From Amoeboaphelidium protococcarum (lineage: Eukaryota > Aphelidiomycota > Aphelidea), in the NCBI GenBank assembly GCA_023515745.1, contig JALECJ010000257.1, forward strand, positions 2,792,687-2,856,686: a DNA stretch of 64,000 nt, in the 5' to 3' direction. Below are positions 12,018 through 22,543 of this stretch, piece after piece (within the stretch, counting starts at the first letter, position 1; every line of letters begins with the position of its first letter). The position numbers and the translations under genes were made by a program. The notes beneath the pieces are model-generated. The model did not search any database. It was given only the letters and a program-made list of their open reading frames with translations, and was not told the DNA's origin.

Positions 12018-15000
12018 TCATTCATCAACTTCAATCCTATGGCACTAATTGCCTTCATCAGAGCGGATTCTTTTGGCCTAGCGTCTAGCAGACTGTTATG
12101 CGATCTTGTGCTGTTTCATAATATCCGCCGAGAATTTGACTCCATTGCACTTAGACCGGCCATGATTGTCAAAATATTTCCAACCACCGTCGTTCTTCAA
12201 GACCTTCCACGCTTTAGAGCAACTAGGGCATTACACAACAGCATTTAATTCAAAATCTAACTCGGCCGACTGAGGCAAAGGTTGCGCCACTGGATTCAAT
12301 TCAGACTGATTCGGGACATTGCTCGGAGCAATTGGATTAACACGCTTAGCATCTAACTTCAATTTGGGAGCAAATAGATTCGATTGGAGCTACTTCCTCA
12401 AATCAAATAGGATATCCTAAACCTCCGAAGTAAGATTCTAGCAGTCCATCTTTATATTGATATCAAGCAGAAACTTTTTGATGATAGACACATTCTTCAA
12501 ATAGTACTTACCGACGATCAGCTCGGGAGCATTATCGTAACATCTCTTTAGCAGACTATTCCAATCGTTCGCAAGCTGTGCCAAATCAACCTGGCCATTC
12601 AAGTCGATTAAATCGTTATGCAATTCCACAAACAATTTCAATTCGTCCACAGTTTTAAAGACTTTTGGCATAGACCAAGGAGATTTGGAGAGAGTGCTGC
12701 TAGTATATTCATAAAACTTAGAGACAGTCTGAGAAGACTTGATGACTGATGACACGTCCAATATCTATGAATTAACTGTCTCATCGTTACTAGTCTCCAT
12801 CATCCCGTCCGATCTATCGACAGTGGAAACAGTAGGAATAGAGCCCAGAGATTACTGGAGCAACTTTTGGCATCCAAATAACTCAGTACTGCCACGCTCA
12901 AACTTAACATCATAGAATGCATACTCTTTAAATGCAGCGGCATTCTCACGTATTAAATTCATCATTTAGTCCAGCAAATCATATCTGAAACAACCAATAT
13001 CGGGCAATTCACCGAAGATGACAGCACGCTTGACGTTATGCATGAATACAACATCTGACATCATCAAATCAAATAAAAGAGGATTCATCTGATAGGCAGC
13101 AATTGAACGTTCACTCAATAAATTAAAATTCTCCACTTTGTTGCTACCTCTGCTAGATCTATAGGTTGTGAACTATCCAGCATCAGATTTAAACTGAGTA
13201 TGAAAGTTAATATCCGGATGATCAGAGAGACAACCCAGTTCTAAATGCTTCAACACGCTTTAATGAGAATCCAATACATCAGAATTGATAAATTTACTAT
13301 CTAAAGCTCGAAATTTTTGTATCACAGTGTCTACTCTGACTGTAAGATTACCAGATTCTGGTATGTGCCGGCGCAGTTTTTGACCATTAATATAATAACT
13401 CATAGACAATTTCTTGCCGTCCATGTTATTAGCAGCTGTTATAGACTCCGCAACCTTGAGATCTTCTTCTGAATTAAGAAAAATAGCATCACGTAGCATT
13501 CCAATAAATGAAGGATACAAAACATTCTGCTTAGACACGGGATACCTATTCATTAAATGGAATGCATCGAGACAAACTCGTTATTGTTAATGAACCACCG
13601 AATCATCTTCATTCAAAGCAATATCGTCGCCGGTAATATCAGCTTACAAACCGCCATTCAACTTTTGATACAACATGTATCCAACAAACGCGTCAGTCGC
13701 AGCATAAAGAATCTGTTGCTCAGAGAGAATATCAGAAGCCCACTTTGAGAGTCTGATGGATGGATTCTTGTCAAGGCGCTTCCGCAAAACAAGTTCGCAT
13801 AAATCTTTGAGACTTTTATTAGCTCTCACTTATGGATTCTACTGCTTGTAGAGTCCATTTATACAAACGGTATTCTTCATTTCAATTGCAAACTCTTTCT
13901 TCAATTTTGTGGCATCTGCATTGATGCCAACTCCAGCTTTAGCTATAGATTCATCTATTAATAGGTCCACCAGTTCAGCAGGAAGGGAAGAACCAAACTT
14001 ACGAACTTAGTAAATTCCACACACTTTCTCAGCAGAAATCTGAATGATAGCCGTCTTATCTTTCCATTGAGGATCTGACAAAGAATTGCTTCGTAAAATG
14101 TGCCCAGCTTCCCACTCCAAATCAAATCCAACAACTCTATGGTCGATTAAATGACCTGTCAGATGAGAAAAGAATTCTTTATGACCGTCAAGATCTCCAA
14201 TTACATACACTTATCCTTTAAACTGCAGTTTAGTCTTGGCAGAAACATCCTTAATGGTAAGACTTGGAAAAGCTTCCTCGAGAGCACCCCTATCATAGCA
14301 GCATCGATCGCTGTAAAATAGCTGTGGGCCTCCACCGTCGTAACGTTTACAAATATCTTTCAATTCGCATTTGATATCTTTAAGTGCTGTGCTATTAGTA
14401 AAATAATACCCCAGTACTTAACTCTTCTCGTTCATTACAGTATACATCGCTTCATACAACCTACCACCACCGCAGGAAGGGACTGCAGCAATTGCAAAGG
14501 TGTGATCACCGCACAAAATATCACCAGTAAGTGACGCAGTATATGACTTTCGCATATCAAAATTCCTCGTACTCAGATCTTGAAATACATTTTATAGAAA
14601 ACCTTGAGATGGAATTGAACCGGCCCACAGATTGTCATCAGAGAATTCACCAAAGTTAGGGATACCTCTAGTAGGCAATAAGCCAAGATCATTACGCAAT
14701 TTCTGAGACTACAATGTCATAAAAGCAAGCTTACTAACCATAAAATTCTCGTTCTACATCTCACTGATCATTAGCCTAAAATCACGATATGACTACCCAT
14801 TTACCACTTATCGTGCTAACAGAGAGGCGAGAGACTTGTCGATCGCTGACTTGGGGTATATGATAGCCGGAAATCTTTACTAGAGAAAGAACGGTAGCCT
14901 CTTGATAGCCTCTTCATCGTGTCCTCGAAACTCCTTCTAGCAGCGATTGCAAAAGTAAACCTTTGATATGATACGATACTGCCTATTCAAACTCATAACA

Positions 15001-16013
15001 ATCCTATCTGTAGAATTCCAACCCTTCCTGTGAACAAAGCCCTTGACATCGCCACAGGAAGGACAAGGCATATGCGGCACAAACTTCGAATAGAACAGTT
15101 CAGGCACCCAGAAGTAAGTACGGATGCCACAGTAAGACTCCAATTAGAGAGCACTAGAACATAAAAGAGGATCAGGGGCATCTACAAATATATTCTACCA
15201 GCCAGGATCTTTATATGGATGGCAATTGCATGGCGATGGCTCGGCTTTCTTCTCATTACAAGCAGAAGACCTTGACTTCCCACCCAGAATACAGTAATCC
15301 AAATATTGTTTCAACTATTCAACTGTTCCATCCTGATACTTCATCTTCAAGAGAAAATTCTCGTCAAGACTCTGATTTCCAGTCTGAGTCTATTATTGAG
15401 CCATGGTACAATGCGAGGATGACTATAAGGTGGTAGTATCAGCGGGAAATGCATTACTGATTGCGGCCACAGACGCAACTGAAGATGACTTGATAGCCAA
15501 CGACTGGGTAGATAATGTCACTGAACGTTCATCAATAGCGGCAGACAAACCATGCTACGAACTATTATCCTGCGGATCTGACGCACATGCAGTCTTGGAA
15601 GTAGACGTCGCGTTCTTGGCCCACTCCGATAAAACCAACTTGGACTATGCTGAAGATGCAGCATCTTTAAACACATTTGAAACTCTTGTAGAACTGCCAT
15701 GAATAGCTGGACACTTATGCTTAACCTTTGCCTACGCCGCACTATAGGTAAACCCATTTCCACAATCTTTACAAGTCCATCTAATTGAAGACTTTGGAGG
15801 TTCTTTACGTTATCTGACAGTTTACAACTAGACTCCTTTGAAAGCAGATTTATCAATCGTCATTTCAAATACCTGCTTAAAATTCAACTTTCTCGAGTAA
15901 TGAATTCTTCTGTTGTTATATCCTCTTTTATTTTACGATTTTGTCGAGTTGTGACAAATTTACACTTCTTTTTCTTTTTGAAGCTCGAAATCAAAAGAGC
16001 GCGCCTCAATCAT
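12018..16013 (-). CDS. Large zinc-finger protein with DUF6729-like region and 3'-5' exonuclease domain
   Basis: A single frame of 1331 codons encodes several domains in order. They are a Cys/His finger at about residues 81-102 (WTCKDCGNGFTY...HKC), then a DUF6729-like region at about 265-330 (DAPDPLLC, RTYFWVPELF, MPCPSCGDVKGF). A DnaQ/WRN-type 3'-5' exonuclease follows, with Exo I FDLEWE near residue 630 and Exo III YAATDAF near 770. At about 1260-1290 there is a C-terminal finger (CPSCSKAWKV...NHGRSKC). The DxE and Y-x3-D residues suggest an active exonuclease. DUF6729-exonuclease proteins occur in patchy, often multicopy fashion in protists and fungi, so a mobile or selfish origin is possible. 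ATG 16013 is the first start in an open frame; later in-frame ATGs at 15863 and 15404 are alternatives. It is divergent from the GYF gene, 122 bp away. Confidence 0.75.
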
Positions 16014-16135
16014 ATCGCCCCCGAGTTTGTCTTCATTCGCGCGGCAGTAAAGCTGTTCGACTGTCAGCGCCGTTCTTCTCTTCTCTCGCACTAATACTGA
16101 ACAGTAATCAATCTATATAATCTTTATAACGCGTA

Positions 16136-16942
16136 ATGACAATGGCAGAATAAAGCGAAACTAACTTTTACTCTCTCGACTTTATGTACTCTCTTTTTAA
16201 GAAGGTGGAATGCCCAGACTACTTTAAGCTGGCTGAAGACAGTGGGACCGATGCTGATGGTAATGTCACTGACTAGGTGTTGGCAAAGAAGGCTGCAGAC
16301 TACAAAGTGGTGGTGGCCGAGCAGAGCCAGGATGTTGTACATGGCACCGAGCTGACTGAAGAAGAGCAGACTATCCGTGAGAGCGGCTCGTGGAATAGTG
16401 ATGTGGCTACTAAGCGCGCCAATCAGGCAGAGAGAAGAGAAGCTGCTGGTGCACGCAATGGAGGATTCCAGCAAGTAAGAGGTAATCGCGGTCGTGGTGG
16501 ACGTGGTGGTAGAGGCCGTGGTGGCAGAGGTGGCGGACGCGGTAATTCTCGTCAACAATACAACAAGTATGTGGATAACAATGCGTGGGACGTTGGTGCT
16601 ATGGGTGGTACTTTCGCTAATGGTACTTTCACCATGAACGAGATGGTTAATGCCTTGCCAACGCACGATATTCCTATCAATGCTCTGCCATAGACTTTGT
16701 GGCAGTACAAAGATCCTCAAGGTGACATTTAAGGTCCGTTCTCTGGTCTGGAGATGATGGAATGGTATGAGGCTGGTTATTTCCCAGCTACTCTACTCAT
16801 CAGACGTGCTGACTTTGTCGAAGAGTTCCACGCATCTGAAGGTTGGCTCAAGCTGGAAGATTACATGCAAAAGCTGAACGATATCATCGGCAAGCCTGTT
16901 GGAGTAACGTTCTTTGGTCCGCCGCTAAATACTTCCAAGTGA
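16136..16942 (+). CDS. RGG-box and GYF-domain protein (GIGYF/Smy2-like)
   Basis: The 268-residue protein has an acidic N-terminal half, an RGG/RGRGG box at about residues 118-140, and a C-terminal GYF domain (LWQYKDPQGDIQGPFSGLEM, then WYEAGYFPATLLIRR). This GYF subtype, with Q-G-P-F and W-x2-A-G-Y-F, is that of GIGYF/Smy2 proteins, which bind proline-rich motifs and link mRNA translation control to trafficking. The RGG box implies RNA binding. The protein is much shorter than animal GIGYF (over 1000 residues), so its partners may differ. One in-frame TAG and one TAA flank the GYF core. It starts at ATG 16136, with ATG 16142 just downstream. Confidence 0.8.
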
Positions 16943-17089
16943 ATAAGTACTTATTCTAACTAGTATACGCTCTCCAATTAAGGCAAGGTGTGTTGACGCC
17001 ATCAGACTGAAAATATGAATATCTACTATCACTTCGCATCTATTACTTCCTTCTTTTATCACAAAGTCATCTCTTAAAATCACTTTACC

Positions 17090-18736
17090 TCAGCGCATAA
17101 ACATTATTCCGCTTCCAAGGTAGCTGGTGGCAATCTTGTCAATAGCATTCAGATAAGCGGCAGTACGGAAATCAATATTCTTCTATTTGGCGGCAGTCTA
17201 TCTAGTCTCTTCGCAACTTGTAATCATCGTGTCTTCGATACCACTATAGACCAGCTGACTCTCGTCCGCTCCACTAATCAGAGCCTTACGCTCCTGCTCA
17301 TCCAACTGCTTGCCGGCAATCTACTCGTACAGCGCAACCATAGAAGTCTTACCCTTCTGGTCAAAACGGCGATTTAATCTGCCCATACGGACGTGAGAGA
17401 GGTTCTTCAAAACTTCAAAATAGCTCGTGGTGACACCTCCAGCATTGCACAATAAATCAGGGACAATCACCACGTTATTACTGATCAAATACTCGTGAGC
17501 TTTTGGAGTCAAAGGTCCATTGGCCGCCTCTGCAATAATCTTGGCTCTGATTTGCTTCATGTTGTTCTTTGTGATTTACATCTCCATCGCTGCTGGCACT
17601 AAGATATCACAGTCATGTTCCAGTAATTAGTTAAAGTTGGAATCAATATTCTTCGCACCAGAGAAATTCTTAAATCCACCAGTCTTTAACTTGTGAGCCT
17701 CTAATGCCGCGACATTAATACCATCTTCATTCAAAAGTGCAACATCCTTCTCAATAACACCAATAATCTTGGCTCCAGCTTGGGAAAAGAACTTGGCGCT
17801 CCAGTAGCCAACATTACCAAAACCTTAAATAATGATACGCTTATCCTTAAAGCTATCATCCAGACCAGTCAATTTCTAAACCTCTGGATATGAAAGAAAC
17901 TCCTAAGTGGCACAGAACACTCCATAACCAGTCGCCTCAAGTCTACCACGAATACCACCCTGAGAGATTGGTTTACCAGTCACACAAGCCAGGGCATTGA
18001 CATCAGTGTAACTAATCTGTCTGTACGTATCGCATATCCAAGACATCTCACGCCCACTCGTTCCCACATCAGGTGCTGGAATATCAACATGAGGACCAAT
18101 GAAATTGCGCTAAATCAACTCCATAGTGTAGCGACGAGTAATACGCTCCAGCTCATGAACCGTGTACTTTCTGGGATCAATCTACAAAGTTGATATAACA
18201 ATACACAGAACGTTAGTTAGCAAACAAGTCAGCTAAAACAAACATCAATCACTAATCCTACCTTAATACCTCCCTTTCCACCGCCGTAAGGAACATCAAC
18301 TATAGCATTCTTGTACGTCATCAACGCAGCGAGAGCTTTAACTTCTTGCAGGTCGACGTCGGTACTAAACCTGATACCACCCTTGACCGGAAGTCTATGA
18401 CGACTATCATGACAGCGATAAGCTTCAATCACTTCAAACGAACCATCTTCTCTCTAGATGGGAAAAGTAATACTCAATACAGCATCGGTTGCCTTCATAT
18501 GGGCCAACGTCGCACTATCAATCTTGGATATAGAGGCGGCCTACATTATCAAACAATAACCTTAGAGAGACTGATGATGCACAGAATACAGAACTTACCT
18601 TGTCGAAATAGATGGACACTGACTCCATAAAGTTGGGCTCATCACTGCTACTGACCGGAGTGGCTAGAGACCTCTTGGATAGCTTCAGAACCCGGCTAGC
18701 GGGTAGACATCTAGAAAATACGGCAGATCTAATCAT
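17090..18736 (-). CDS. GDH: Glutamate dehydrogenase (NAD(P)), mitochondrial
   Basis: It catalyses oxidative deamination of glutamate to 2-oxoglutarate. There are three exons, 18736-18599, 18540-18262 and 18181-17090, separated by GT-AG introns of 58 and 80 nt; the spliced product is 502 residues. The Arg/Ser-rich, acid-poor N-terminus ([20 protein letters not shown]) looks like a mitochondrial presequence. Catalytic and substrate motifs are present: [40 protein letters not shown], the dinucleotide loop GFGNVG and [16 protein letters not shown]. The length and motifs match the hexameric animal/fungal-type family. The C-terminus ends ...GSGIMFMR before TGA 17090-17092. Confidence 0.95.
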
Positions 18737-18919
18737 AATCTCAATTACTCACTCATTAAAATCTTGGAAAGAAAGTTAACCAGCGAGAAACATAGATTTT
18801 TCGTTCCCACGGCTACTCGTGCGCCACACTGTCGAGTCAATATGAAAAATTTGTGGAGCGATCGGTTGAAGAATATGCAAGAAATTCTACAACCTATAAG
18901 TGTATTTCATCACAAGATA

Positions 18920-19249
18920 TCACTTATTTACAACATGGTAGCGATCATCTTGCAAACGCGATGCCAGCTTTATGAGGTTCGAATGGCCATCAGCCTGCCG
19001 ACCAGGAGACTCATCCGCTAATCCAACTTTACGAAACGTGTCGTGTATCTTTTCAAATTCATGCGTTATGTTAATCAACGGCGCAACTTGGTCAGTGTCT
19101 AGCTACTTTGAATATTCCATAAACTATTTCATCGATGTAAAGGCTTGTAATAGCTCTTACTCATTTGAAGATCCTTGCTCTGGTGCCTTTAACGCGCTCA
19201 ATCGACACAGCCTTTAAATTAAAGCTCTACTTACACCCACATCCTCCAT
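18920..19249 (-). CDS. Small helical hypothetical protein (two exons)
   Basis: A possible 93-residue product. Exon 1 is 19249-19235, followed by a 48-nt intron (GTAAGT...AAAG, 19234-19187) and exon 2, 19186-18920, ending in TGA. The protein is polar and predicted helical (ELLQAFTSMKQFMEYSKQL, HEFEKIHDTFRKV), as in small complex subunits. No family was recognised. The intron is shorter than the others here and the ORF is short, so the model is tentative. Confidence 0.3.
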
Positions 19250-19450
19250 TACATTGGTAGTTGCTTTGCATTGACTCTTTGTCAAATCCTTGATGGACAA
19301 TCGTTTGCTTTATTAAATCTACAAATCAGTTCATAAATACAATTGGAGATTACACAATTACACGGCAAAATATTACTGCTTGACGAACATTAATCATATC
19401 GATCATACAATATGGCAAAGGCAATAAAAAGACAAGATCGGTAATAAAAA

Positions 19451-19996
19451 TCACATATATTTTCTGATAGCAATCAGTTCATAAATAAAAGAAATCAGCA
19501 TGCAAATCGAGGATATCATTGTAATGTTGGAATCTCTGCACATTTAGAGATCATCAGCAGAGTAAGTTTATGTAGAGGCCAGGTTCAATGCATTCAACGA
19601 GGGCATCATAATGGCGCCAAAGGACAGTGCAGGCATTGCCACATTGATCCCCAATTCACCGCACCATCGTGTCCACTGAAACAGTTTATACGTGATGAAC
19701 GCCCACCATCCCAGTAGCAGCATCAAGTTTGAGCGATAAAGCTCAGCGCGCTGCCAGAAAGTTAGAGCCTTGGAATCAGAGCCACGATATCTCTGGTATA
19801 GACTGTAGGCATTGAGGATTATGAAGGGTGCAACATGAGTTAGCAATGCAGCCACAGTAGCGACTGCGATGTGAAACAATGCTGGAGTCATAACTACCAA
19901 GCCTTAAACTGCAAGATACTTTGCAATTGGTATAGATGATACAACCAGACGGTGCACAATGGATCCACCGAATAACAACTGTGACAGTTTCAACAT
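19451..19996 (-). CDS. Hypothetical multi-pass membrane protein
   Basis: The frame is 182 codons long, from ATG 19996 to TGA 19451-19453, with TAA-encoded Gln inside. The product has four to five hydrophobic segments (ALFHIAVATVAALLTHVAPF, LMLLLGWWAFITYKLF, LGINVAMPALSFGAIMMPSL, ISSICMLISFIYELIAI) separated by short charged loops. I could not assign a family. Membrane location is inferred from hydrophobicity. Confidence 0.5.
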
Positions 19997-20153
19997 GATG
20001 GAGGTATGTGGTATTTAATTGATATTGTGAATAATGAGAGATAAAAAATTCTGAAAGCTTATTTAAGGGTCAATGTAAGACTGCTGTTGCCCGTTATAGT
20101 ATCGACATATGCTAAAGATAGCATGTACACTGCTATATTAAGAATCTGATGAC

Positions 20154-20714
20154 TCAACTATTTGACTCTAATTATAGAACACGCGAAACACTAAGTTGAC
20201 GCGAAAAGCATTAAAAATCTTGAGAGAACTGTTGCAACTGGTCTATATCTGTTAAGCTCTGGCTTAAAATAAACTGGTCCTAAATCAGAACAATAAGGAA
20301 AAAATTGACTAACTATACTCCTCTCATCTTTTCACCATGCTTTTTTATACTACTCATGAAATGCTGCAGAATGGTTTTTGTATTTTATCTTCTGTACTAG
20401 TACCCTTTATCTGGATACGGCATTGCTGCGAATCTAGCTGCACGTTTTAACTAGATGCCTCTTAGACCATGTACTTCAATCAAATTTGTTATTTGACCAT
20501 AATTGGTGTTCTTAACATGTACGAGTTCAATCTCCTAATCCTTCTCATCCAAACTTCGTTACAGGCGTGGCAATAAATCATCAAACTGTTGTTGAGAGGC
20601 CAAAATTGAATTTTTAGGAGTTGAAACTCTCGTATATTGCGCCACACAATATACTAGTCTCTATGCTGAGACGGGGCGAGGATTCCATTCAACACCGTGC
20701 CAAGGTAGCAGCAT
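20154..20714 (-). CDS. Hypothetical protein, 186 residues
   Basis: An open frame from ATG 20714 to TGA 20154-20156 with believable amino-acid composition (QQQFDDLLPRLQRSLDEKDQ, VHVKNTNYGQITNLIEV, GIQLKRAARFAAMPYPDKG). It uses TAA/TAG as Gln. A second coding-like frame lies just upstream (about 20700-20990: RQRQHLREQQRLQRQRAG, HLVKFYWQPLDQVYKDTIA). It may be an upstream exon of the same gene, though I could not find a convincing splice site joining the two. No family was recognised. Confidence 0.3.
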
Positions 20715-20989
20715 ACACGGTCATGATGATCGCTATTGTGTCTTTATAAACTTGATCTAACGGCTGCCAATAAAACTTCACTAGATGGGGGATAGATCGT
20801 GCAACACCAGCCCTTTGCCGCTATAAACGTTGTTGCTCGCGCAGATGTTGTCTCTGCCTGATCACGCTCTATCCTAGAGCACGAATTATTCCGACTTCAT
20901 TTTATCTTCCTTACGCTTACAGCCTTCCAGAATGTCTTGGTGGTTTTGAAATATGGTTGAAAAGACTAATACGAGATGATCAATTTATT

Positions 20990-21790
20990 ACTACTAAGTG
21001 GTGTCAATCTCTAAAGTAATGTTGGAATCTGCTGATCAACGGGAGATCAGCGAGCGATCAACCTAAGGTAGGCTGCACCGAAGTGGCGCAGGGATCAATA
21101 TCGCTAACAGTGGCATTGCTGAATACTTAACTGATGAGTGAAGAAGCTAATAGCTGGGTAGCCTTTCTGCTTTCGTCATGCGAAGTCATCACCATCCGGT
21201 TAGTGATATGATGATTGGTTAATCGATTGTTTAATCTATTCATGTTGTCAGATCAAGGCGGCGTATTGATCGTGTGATCAAACAACGTAAGCCTCAGTGG
21301 CGCCGTGGCTTGGGAAGTACGTTGGAGTGTGGTCTGTCGTCTACTCTCTTTATATGCCGTGGATAGCTGCATAATATTTAATGGCTTCATTCATGTATTC
21401 ATAGTTTTAATAGTTAGTTAGTGATGCGATAGCCAGAGCTTGGTAACAATCAATTGAGGACAGCAGGTTTTATTCCCTATGATTTTGAAAGATTGCTAGT
21501 CTACAATTCAAGCGAAATTTATCACTATTTTACCATTTTATTATCTTGAATATCGTTTGCGTTGGCTGTATTGCTAGTTGAAGCGTTGTCAAAGATTTTG
21601 CTATGATCTTTACGCGAGTTTCCAAGTGAGGGTTAGATACGTCCGAATTTGAGAGCAGATCAGCCACATTTTTTAATCCGGAGATACTAACTAGGGAGTG
21701 GCCGCTCTCCGATTAGGTTCACTTGTAGTGAGTTGGAAGACTTAGCTGCGGCGTGCTGCCAACGATGTTTTCGCTAACACTTTCATTTTG
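20990..21790. other. Stretch without a supported gene
   Basis: About 800 bp with several short repeats of GATCA-type words (around 21030-21060 and 21270-21290) but no frame, RNA gene or element that I can support. It leads into the foldback element and MITE. Confidence 0.4.
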
Positions 21791-21891
21791 TGTTACACCT
21801 AATATAATGCGCGTATGACGCCACTTCCTATCAAATTCATGGCGTAACACTACGTGAGAAATGCTAGCCAATAAAATTATGGGGTGTAACA
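21791..21891. repeat. Small foldback element
   Basis: TGTTACACC (21791-21799) and its reverse complement GGTGTAACA (21883-21891) bound about 100 bp; the match extends loosely inward (taAT/ATta). No clear target duplication is visible. It lies 10 bp from the larger MITE, so both may sit in a preferred insertion zone. Confidence 0.35.
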
Positions 21892-21904
21892 GTTACACTA
21901 GTAA

Positions 21905-22447
21905 GGGGCTGTCCAGAAATTACGTAACGCTCTAAATCGCTCATTTAGACCCCCCTCCCCTGTCACCTTGCTTCATGTAGTCAAGAGTTAATCGCGATAT
22001 TACAGCATTTTTGGACGTATCTCGTCAAGCAGAATCGATTTGTGTATAATAATTTGCTCTCAAGCAACGTCCAACCGTTAAATTTTATAGTTAGATAACT
22101 GTATATTGAATACAATCACTCAGAGTTATTCCCATGTCTAAATTAAATCATCTACGCGTTCAAACGTCCATTATTAAAACTATATATACTTGAAAGGAGC
22201 ATTTAAAACGGTAAGTACAGATGACTGCTCCGTGATATCAGAACTACATGTACTATACAGTGAAACAAAAGATAAGATTGTAAAAGAGAGAAGAAAAGCT
22301 TAGAAAAAGAACACTGAAAACTGCTTTACTCAATACGCGCTATTTATACTGGAGATCTGTATAGGAAAATTCTCTACGTAACGTTAGATCCTTTCTGCGA
22401 GTACCCCCCTCCCCCCTCGACTAATTACGTAATTTCTGGACAGCCCC
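21905..22447. mobile_element. MITE with 23-bp terminal inverted repeats and TAA target duplication
   Basis: The element is 543 bp. The left end starts GGGGCTGTCCAGAAATTACG and the right end is its perfect reverse complement, with identity over at least 23 bp (through ACGTAA). It is flanked by TAA at 21902-21904 and 22448-22450. A 3-bp TAA duplication and G-rich termini point to the PIF/Harbinger group, though Tc1/mariner-like (TA) is an alternative. There is no transposase frame, so it is non-autonomous. Both subterminal regions carry C-runs (about 21949-21960 and 22404-22418). It lies about 100 bp upstream of the prolyl oligopeptidase start. Confidence 0.85.
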
Positions 22448-22543
22448 TAACATGAAGTAGTATCATCACGTTTGAATCCTTATTCACTCTTTACTCTTCC
22501 AATTAATCTTTTAACGTACCTCAAAAATAAATTAGAATTTGAA

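Noticed and set aside
15403-15856. Overlapping ORFs on both strands near the start of the exonuclease gene
   Set aside because: The minus-strand frame through this region continues for 1331 codons into recognisable domains; the others are shadows.
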